In this document: positions 22,420 to 22,678 of the stretch, piece by piece | Position numbering within the stretch: position 1 is the stretch's first letter | Layout of the letters: each line of letters starts with the position of its first letter | IMG/VR virus record: IMGVR_UViG_3300045741_000305 | Coordinates: 1 to 22,678 of that record | Reading direction: 5' to 3' (one strand) | DNA length: 22,678 bases | From: a virus | The notes under the pieces: model-generated | Database searches by the model: none | Told to the model about the DNA's origin: nothing | What the model saw: the letters and a program-made list of their open reading frames with translations, nothing else | Position numbers and translations under genes: made by a program

Positions 22420-22678
22420 GCGAGGAGATCAAATTGACGCCGAACGGGTTCTTCAAGGTGGACAACCTGACGTTGCGGCTAGCAACGCTCGCCTTTGGCG
22501 CGTGGAGCTTTGTTGTGTATCACGCGGCGGATAAGATGACGAGCGAGATGGCCTCGATCCACACCGAACAGACCGTAACGCAGGAGCGTTTCGAGGCGTT
22601 CAAGCTCGACAGCCTGCAGCGCATCACGGCGCTGGAGCAGCAGAATGCCCGACAGCGTGAGGAACTCAACCGGCTGGA
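22416..22678 (+). CDS. TM plus coiled-coil protein, 3'-truncated (spanin-like?)
   Basis: The ATG at 22416 overlaps the holin-candidate stop (ATGA), and the frame stays open to the window end, giving at least 87 residues. One hydrophobic segment (about 22-38, LATLAFGAWSFVVYHAA) is followed by a hydrophilic helix with heptad-like spacing (ERFEAFKLDSLQRITALEQQ). This N-in, single-TM, periplasmic coiled-coil plan is that of inner-membrane spanins (Rz type), and the position after endolysin and holin agrees. It could instead be an accessory holin. No outer-membrane partner (Rz1-like lipobox) is visible in what remains of the window. Confidence 0.55.
   Translation, partial: MSEEIKLTPNGFFKVDNLTLRLATLAFGAWSFVVYHAADKMTSEMASIHTEQTVTQERFEAFKLDSLQRITALEQQNARQREELNRL

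Overview
The window is a 22.7 kb piece of a tailed bacteriophage genome (or prophage late region). It has high GC and is tightly packed, and every credible gene lies on the + strand. Many neighbouring genes overlap by 1-8 nt at stop/start (ATGA, TGATG, GTGA). No integrase, repressor, tRNA, CRISPR array, IS element or host housekeeping gene is visible. The lysis proteins, the ribosome binding sites and the style of the structural proteins suggest a phage of a Gram-negative, probably proteobacterial, host. A P22-gp4-like head-tail connector and the absence of any tape-measure gene hint at a short-tailed phage, but the window is partial and this is an inference.

Head module (1-7565): a 5'-truncated portal protein; three small proteins (a histidine-rich one with a CxCxxC tail, a basic glycine-rich one, and a 62-residue one); a GroES-like co-chaperonin; a scaffold-like coiled-coil protein; a conserved-looking pre-capsid protein; a probable decoration protein; the major capsid protein, followed by a strong hairpin; and two further small structural proteins.

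Fibre and glycan module (7578-20479): an alanine/glutamine-rich coiled-coil protein; a 1227-residue repetitive Ser/Asn/Thr-rich fibre-like protein; a 410-residue beta-rich protein with a distant paralogue about 7 kb downstream; a cassette of glycosyltransferase, NAD-dependent sugar-nucleotide dehydratase/epimerase and SAM methyltransferase joined by overlaps; a 94-nt control region with a near-consensus promoter built into an inverted repeat and two mutually exclusive RNA hairpins; two small proteins; a protein with a 49-residue repeat; a fibronectin-III plus glycosidase-like protein (possible depolymerase); the second paralogue; and a 45-residue ORF.

Connector and lysis module (20483-22678): a head-tail connector that seems to carry an inserted discoidin-like (F5/8C) jelly-roll domain, a small Cys-motif protein, an M15-family endolysin, a two-TM holin candidate and a truncated TM plus coiled-coil protein resembling an inner-membrane spanin.

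There is no gap above 300 bases. The longest non-coding stretches are 15385-15478 (94 nt) and 6401-6489 (89 nt), and both hold regulatory-looking structure. The most unusual signals are the fibre gene's repeats, which are identical in protein but heavily recoded in DNA, and the control region at 15385-15478.
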